Assembly (NCBI RefSeq): GCF_021531375.1 | Contig: NZ_JADYTU010000019.1 | Location: forward strand, 1 to 34,235 | Length of the DNA: 34,235 nucleotides | Reading direction: 5' to 3' | Origin: Pseudoflavonifractor phocaeensis | Lineage (GTDB): Bacteria; Bacillota; Clostridia; Oscillospirales; Oscillospiraceae | Translations under genes and position numbers: made by a program | The notes under the pieces: generated by a model | Told to the model about the DNA's origin: nothing | Seen by the model: the letters and a program-made list of their open reading frames with translations, nothing else | Database searches by the model: none | Shown: positions 30,603 to 34,235 of the stretch, piece by piece | Layout: every line of letters starts with the position of its first letter | Position numbering within the stretch: the first letter of the stretch is position 1

Positions 30603-32300
30603 ATGCTCTCACTGCTCCACATTGAAAATATCGCCATCATCGAGTCGGCGGACATCAGCTTTGACCGGGGGTTCAACGTTCTGACCGGCGAGACCGGCGC
30701 GGGAAAATCCATCGTCATTGACGCCATCAGCGCCGTGCTTGGCCAGCGGACCAGCCGGGAGCTGATCCGAACCGGAGCCAAGTCCGCCCTGGTGACGGCG
30801 GTGTTCACCGGCCTGCCGGAGCTGCCCTGGCTGGCCCAAAACGGCTTTGTCCAGGGGGATGAGCTGCTCCTCCAGCGGGAGATCCAGGGAGACGGGCGCA
30901 ACGCCTGCCGCCTGGACGGGCGGCCTTTGACGGTGGCACAGCTCCGGGAGCTGGGCCGTCAGCTGCTGGACATCCATGGCCAGCACGACGGCCAGCAGCT
31001 GCTGGACCCGTCCTGCCACCTGACCTATCTGGACAGCTTTGGAAAAACGGCGCCTCTGCTGGCCGATTACCGACAGGCCTATGAGACGATGGCCGGGCTG
31101 AAAAAGCAGATCGCCTCCCTGGAGATGGACGAGGCGGAGCGGTCCCGCCGGGTGGATACCCTGAATTATCAGATCCGGGAGCTGGAGCGCGCCGATCTGA
31201 AGCCGGGGGAGGACGAGGAGCTGGACGCGCGGAAAAACCTGCTGCGCAGCGCGGGAAAGCTGATGGACGGCCTCCAGGCGGCGGAATTTGCCCTGTCCGG
31301 CAGTGAGAACAGCCAAGGCGCCTGCGACCTCATCGCCGACGCCGAGGGAGCGGTGCGAAGCATCACCCGGTACAGCGGCCAAATGGCAGAGCTGGGCGAA
31401 AAGCTGACGGCTCTGCGCTCCGCGGCAGAGGACGTGGCGGAGATGCTTCAGGATCTGGGCCGGGAGCTGGACTTCTCTCCTGAGGAGCTTGACCAGCTGG
31501 AGGGCCGCCTGGACGTGATCTACCGGCTGAAAAAGAAGTACGGCGCCACCGTGGACGACATGCTGGACTACCTGGAGCAGTGCCGCCGGGAGCTGGATCA
31601 GATCCAGTACGCCGACGACACCATCGCACGTCTGGAGGGGGAGCTTGCCAAGGCGAAGAAGACCGCTCTCCAAAAGGGAGAGGTCCTGTCCGCCGCCCGA
31701 AAGGAGGCGGCTTTGGCCCTCCAGAAGCGGGTCCAGGAGGAGCTGCGCCAGCTGGATATGCCAAAGGTGCGATTCGAGACGGAATTTCTGCCCAGTGCCG
31801 GGGAGGACGGCATGGACACCACCGGGATGGACCAGGTCCAGTTTCTCATGTCCGCCAACGTGGGCGAGGCGCTGAAGCCCATCCAGAAGGTGGCCTCGGG
31901 CGGCGAGCTGGCCCGGATCATGCTGGCGCTGAAAAACGTGCTGGCGGAGGACGACGGCATCGGAAGCCTTGTCTTTGACGAGGTGGATACCGGCGTGTCC
32001 GGACGGGCGGCTCAGAAGGTTGCGGAGAAGATGGCCGACGTGGCCCGGCGCAAGCAGGTGCTTTGCGTCACCCATCTGCCCCAGATCGCGGCCATGGCCG
32101 ACGCCCATTTCTCGGTGGAAAAGGGAGAGCGGGGCGGCCGGACCTATACCAGAGTGGAGCGGCTGGACCGCCAGGGCCGGGAAAATGAGCTGGCCCGGCT
32201 CATGGGAGGCGGCGCGGTCAGCGATACCCTGCGCCAGAGCGCCGGAGAGCTGCTTACCCAGGCGGAGGAGTATCGGAAAGTCGGAGCTTCCCCGCGGTGA
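30603..32300 (+). CDS. recN: DNA repair protein RecN
   Basis: The protein has 565 residues; ATG 30603 follows AAGGAGGAGAG. This SMC-like ATPase has LLHIENIAIIESADISF, Walker A GETGAGKS (29-36), a Q-loop region QLLDIHGQHDGQQLL, long coiled coils (about 150-400), the ABC signature SGGELARI (about 432) and Walker B LVFDEVDTGVSG (about 455-466). RecN gathers broken DNA ends early in double-strand break repair. It ends the cluster. spoIVB and spo0A, which usually follow recN in B. subtilis and relatives, are not here. Confidence 0.97.
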   Translation: MLSLLHIENIAIIESADISFDRGFNVLTGETGAGKSIVIDAISAVLGQRTSRELIRTGAKSALVTAVFTGLPELPWLAQNGFVQGDELLLQREIQGDGRNACRLDGRPLTVAQLRELGRQLLDIHGQHDGQQLLDPSCHLTYLDSFGKTAPLLADYRQAYETMAGLKKQIASLEMDEAERSRRVDTLNYQIRELERADLKPGEDEELDARKNLLRSAGKLMDGLQAAEFALSGSENSQGACDLIADAEGAVRSITRYSGQMAELGEKLTALRSAAEDVAEMLQDLGRELDFSPEELDQLEGRLDVIYRLKKKYGATVDDMLDYLEQCRRELDQIQYADDTIARLEGELAKAKKTALQKGEVLSAARKEAALALQKRVQEELRQLDMPKVRFETEFLPSAGEDGMDTTGMDQVQFLMSANVGEALKPIQKVASGGELARIMLALKNVLAEDDGIGSLVFDEVDTGVSGRAAQKVAEKMADVARRKQVLCVTHLPQIAAMADAHFSVEKGERGGRTYTRVERLDRQGRENELARLMGGGAVSDTLRQSAGELLTQAEEYRKVGASPR

Positions 32301-32306
32301 CAAATA

Positions 32307-32350
32307 AAAAAGCGGCGTTTCCCGTATAAACCCGGGAAACGCCGCTTTTT
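32307..32350. terminator. Strong bidirectional terminator between recN and the NSS transporter
   Basis: An 18-bp perfect stem (32307-32324 with 32333-32350) begins AAAAAGCGGCG and ends CGCCGCTTTTT with an 8-nt loop. The A and T ends serve both convergent genes. Confidence 0.95.
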
Positions 32351-32359
32351 GGCTGTTGT

Positions 32360-33790
32360 TCAGGAAGGGATGGCGAAGAAGGAGGTCAACTGACCGTACA
32401 GAATGAAAGCCATCCCTATGGGGGCGACAAAGCGGATGCAGACGCGGTAGAAGCGGTAGAGCGCGCCGTTGAAGTGGCTGTCCCCCAGACGGACCTCCTC
32501 CTGAATGACTGCGGGACCGATCTTCCACCCCACCAGAAGGGACATGATCAGAGCGCCCAAAGGCATGGCGATACCCTCGGAGATGAAGTCCATAAAGTCC
32601 AGCCAGGAGGCGGCGAGGTTGCGGCCGCTGGCCTGGAAGGGGACCCACAGGCCGTTGGCGCCCAGACCGTCGGCGGCTACCAGAGCTGCCATTACCAGGA
32701 TGACCAGACAGACCAGCGCCACCAGCCGGCTGCGGTTGGGCGTCCGGCCTTTCAGGGTGTCCCGGTCAATGAGGAAGGTGACCAGCACCTCGATCAGGGC
32801 GATGGCGGAGGTGATGGCAGCCAGGGAGACCAGCAAATAGAACAGGATGCCGAACAGGGGGCCGGCGGGGCCCATGGCGTTGAACACATCCTGGAGGGTG
32901 ATGAACAACAGCTTGGGGCCGGCCATCTCAGCGCCCTCTCCGCCCAAGGCGAAGGCGGCGGGCAGCACGGCCATGCCGGCCATGATAGCCACCAGGGTGT
33001 CGGAAATGATGATCAGCAGGGAGTTTTTGACCAGGTCCTCTTTCTTGCTCAGATAGGAGCCGTAGGTCACGGTGATGCCCATAGCCAGGGACAGGGAGAA
33101 GAACATCTGGCCGCCGGCCACGGAGAGCACCTTCAGAAAGCCCTCCAGGGAGGTGAAGGGGGTCAGGTTGGGGGCGAACATGAACTTCAGGCCCTCCACG
33201 GCTCCGGGCAGCGTCACAGCACGAATGATGACTACGACCAGCATAAGGAACAGGGCGGGCATACCAACCTTATTGAATTTCTCGATGCCGTCCTTGATAC
33301 CGCCCCGGATGATCAGAAAGCAGATCAGAATAAACAGGAAGGTGAACAACAGGGCCATAGGCTGGTTGGCGAGCATGTCGGTAAAAGATTGGGCGCCGCT
33401 GATGTGGGAGATCGAGGTCAGGCCCATCAGCTCAGAGAGATTCAGGGCCACATACTGCATGCAGTAAGCGCCCAGTACCGTGTAAAAGCTGAGGATCAGC
33501 AGGGGGGAGAGCATGGCCAGCCAACCGATGAAAGCGCCGACTCCGCCCCCCAGGCGTTGGTAGCTGACCAGTACGCTGCGTCCCACGTTCCGGCCAATGG
33601 CCAGCTCCGAGATCATGATGGGGAAACCGATCAGCGCGGCCAGGATCAGATAGACGACCAGGAAGGGGAAGCCTCCGGTGGCGCCCATTTTAAAGGGGAA
33701 AGCCCAGACATTGCCAAGACCAACGGCGGCGCCCACTGTGGCCAGCAAGAAACCCAGGTTGCTGCCCCATTGTCCTCTGTGATGTTCCAT
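32360..33790 (-). CDS. Sodium-dependent transporter of the NSS (SNF) family
   Basis: The protein has 476 residues; ATG at 33790 with GGAGGATAATT in front is preferred to a frame nine codons longer. GLGNVWAFPF in helix 1 (24-33) is the family signature for Na+ and substrate binding. MISELAIGRNVG follows helix 2, and MFFSLSLAMGITVTYGSYL is the unwound helix 6 region. Eleven to twelve helices are visible. Bacterial relatives such as LeuT, MhsT and TnaT import amino acids with Na+; the exact substrate cannot be told. It has its own promoter and a terminator shared with recN. Confidence 0.95.
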   Translation of the reverse strand: MEHHRGQWGSNLGFLLATVGAAVGLGNVWAFPFKMGATGGFPFLVVYLILAALIGFPIMISELAIGRNVGRSVLVSYQRLGGGVGAFIGWLAMLSPLLILSFYTVLGAYCMQYVALNLSELMGLTSISHISGAQSFTDMLANQPMALLFTFLFILICFLIIRGGIKDGIEKFNKVGMPALFLMLVVVIIRAVTLPGAVEGLKFMFAPNLTPFTSLEGFLKVLSVAGGQMFFSLSLAMGITVTYGSYLSKKEDLVKNSLLIIISDTLVAIMAGMAVLPAAFALGGEGAEMAGPKLLFITLQDVFNAMGPAGPLFGILFYLLVSLAAITSAIALIEVLVTFLIDRDTLKGRTPNRSRLVALVCLVILVMAALVAADGLGANGLWVPFQASGRNLAASWLDFMDFISEGIAMPLGALIMSLLVGWKIGPAVIQEEVRLGDSHFNGALYRFYRVCIRFVAPIGMAFILYGQLTSFFAIPS

Positions 33791-33843
33791 AATTATCCTC
33801 CATTTTCTCAAATCCATTCCTCTACCAAAGGCAGATAAATTGT

Positions 33844-33872
33844 ATTTTATCAGAAGAAACGGAAGCCGTCAA
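33844..33872 (-). promoter_or_regulatory. Sigma-A promoter of the NSS transporter
   Basis: On the minus strand TTGACG (33867-33872), a 17-nt spacer and TAAAAT (33844-33849) give a good promoter with a TG upstream of the -10. It lies about 54 bp before the start codon. Confidence 0.8.
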
Positions 33873-33953
33873 TGAATTATTCGGTGATTTACACAAAATA
33901 TGGAAGAAATTGAAAAGTTAAGCGAGATTTTTGCCGAAACGGCAGCTTTCAGG

Positions 33954-33980
33954 TTGCGTTTTTTTCCGTAGCGTTATACT
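33954..33980 (+). promoter_or_regulatory. Probable promoter of the malic enzyme gene
   Basis: TATACT (33975-33980) is a good -10; TTGCGT (33954-33959) is a -35 candidate with a short 15-nt spacer. A T-rich stretch lies between them. Confidence 0.5.
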
Positions 33981-33995
33981 ATGAGGAAGAAAAAG

Positions 33996-34017
33996 AGGCC
34001 GGGCGCTCCCCCGGCCT
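33996..34017 (+). other. Leader hairpin before the malic enzyme gene
   Basis: AGGCCGGG and CCCGGCCT form an 8-bp perfect stem with a 6-nt loop between the promoter and the RBS. The tail (TCCC) has too few T for a terminator. Confidence 0.4.
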
Positions 34018-34042
34018 TCCCAATGGAAAGAGAGGAATCATC

Positions 34043-34235
34043 ATGGATTACGCAAAGGAATCCCTGCGCCTGCACGGCGAATGGAAGGGAAAGATCGAGG
34101 TGATCGCCACTGTCCCCGTGGCCACCAAGGACGACCTGTCCCTGGCCTACACCCCCGGCGTAGCCCAGCCCTGTCTGGAGATCCAGAAGGACCTGAGCAA
34201 GAGCTATGAGCTGACCCGGCGGCACAACCTGTGCG
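34043..34235 (+). CDS. NAD(P)-dependent malic enzyme, N-terminal part (cut by window end)
   Basis: Sixty-four complete codons are present, from ATG 34043 with AGAGAGG upstream, to the window edge. The product starts MDYAKESLRLHGEWKGKIEV and has LSLAYTPGVAQPCLEI, the malic enzyme N-terminal signature that includes the substrate-site Tyr. The bacterial short-form enzymes (about 390-450 aa) begin in this way. It converts malate to pyruvate and CO2 with reduction of NAD or NADP. The rest of the gene, and so the cofactor site, is outside the window. Confidence 0.93.
   Translation, partial: MDYAKESLRLHGEWKGKIEVIATVPVATKDDLSLAYTPGVAQPCLEIQKDLSKSYELTRRHNLC

Noticed and set aside
1-34235. CRISPR arrays, tRNA or rRNA genes, insertion sequences, prophage
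   Set aside because: Looked for regular repeats, cloverleaf-like stretches, transposase motifs and terminal inverted repeats; none seen by eye. A covariance-model scan would be needed for a firm negative on small RNAs.

Overview
The window looks like chromosome from a spore-forming, gut-type member of the Clostridia (Oscillospiraceae/Ruminococcaceae-like). The reasons are a high-GC Firmicutes style with strong AGGAGG ribosome binding sites, the sporulation genes spoVM, sipL and spoIVA, and the clostridial housekeeping run nusB-xseAB-ispA-dxs-tlyA-nadK-argR-recN. The genus is inference; no rRNA is present.

Layout. (1) 1-5222: spore-coat basement genes. These are a 23-codon spoVM-like microgene, a SipL-like SPOCS/LysM protein and the ATPase SpoIVA, each preceded by a sigma-E-like promoter. 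They are interrupted by a two-gene unit with its own sigma-A promoter: a short-chain dehydrogenase resembling 3-alpha-hydroxysteroid dehydrogenase/carbonyl reductase, and a ketosteroid-isomerase-fold protein. (2) 5270-18650: a 13-kb gamma-glutamyl locus in two transcription blocks. Block one is pgsB, pgsC, a pgsW-like gene, a CitB/DctR-type response regulator, an aspartoacylase-like lipoprotein and a histidine kinase, ending at a terminator. Block two starts at a good sigma-A promoter: gamma-glutamyltransferase 1, a DUF6305-like lipoprotein, a TRAP-type large permease, a 48-residue membrane peptide, a second membrane-anchored aspartoacylase-like enzyme and gamma-glutamyltransferase 2. (3) 18650-22300: on the minus strand, a MATE efflux pump and four tiny conserved-looking genes; on the plus strand, a MerR regulator divergent from the pump. 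The two share a classic 19-bp-spacer MerR promoter. (4) 22734-32300: the housekeeping cluster from nusB to recN, with a TsaD/Kae1-like paralog as second gene. Most junctions are ATGA overlaps or very short gaps. It ends at a strong bidirectional terminator. (5) 32360-34235: a minus-strand sodium:neurotransmitter-symporter-family transporter and, divergently, the start of a malic enzyme that runs off the window.

The most notable region is the gamma-glutamyl locus. It pairs the amide ligase/membrane pair PgsB-PgsC (no pgsA/capA is present) with two envelope-anchored gamma-glutamyltransferases, two envelope-anchored zinc deacylase-like enzymes, a permease without the usual DctP/DctQ partners, and a two-component system. 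I read it as a regulated system that makes, trims or harvests gamma-glutamyl or N-acyl amino-acid polymers at the cell surface. The individual families are recognised; the combined function is inference. The transporter/transferase block has a visibly different, high-expression-like codon choice, which suggests that harvesting is a major activity of the cell.
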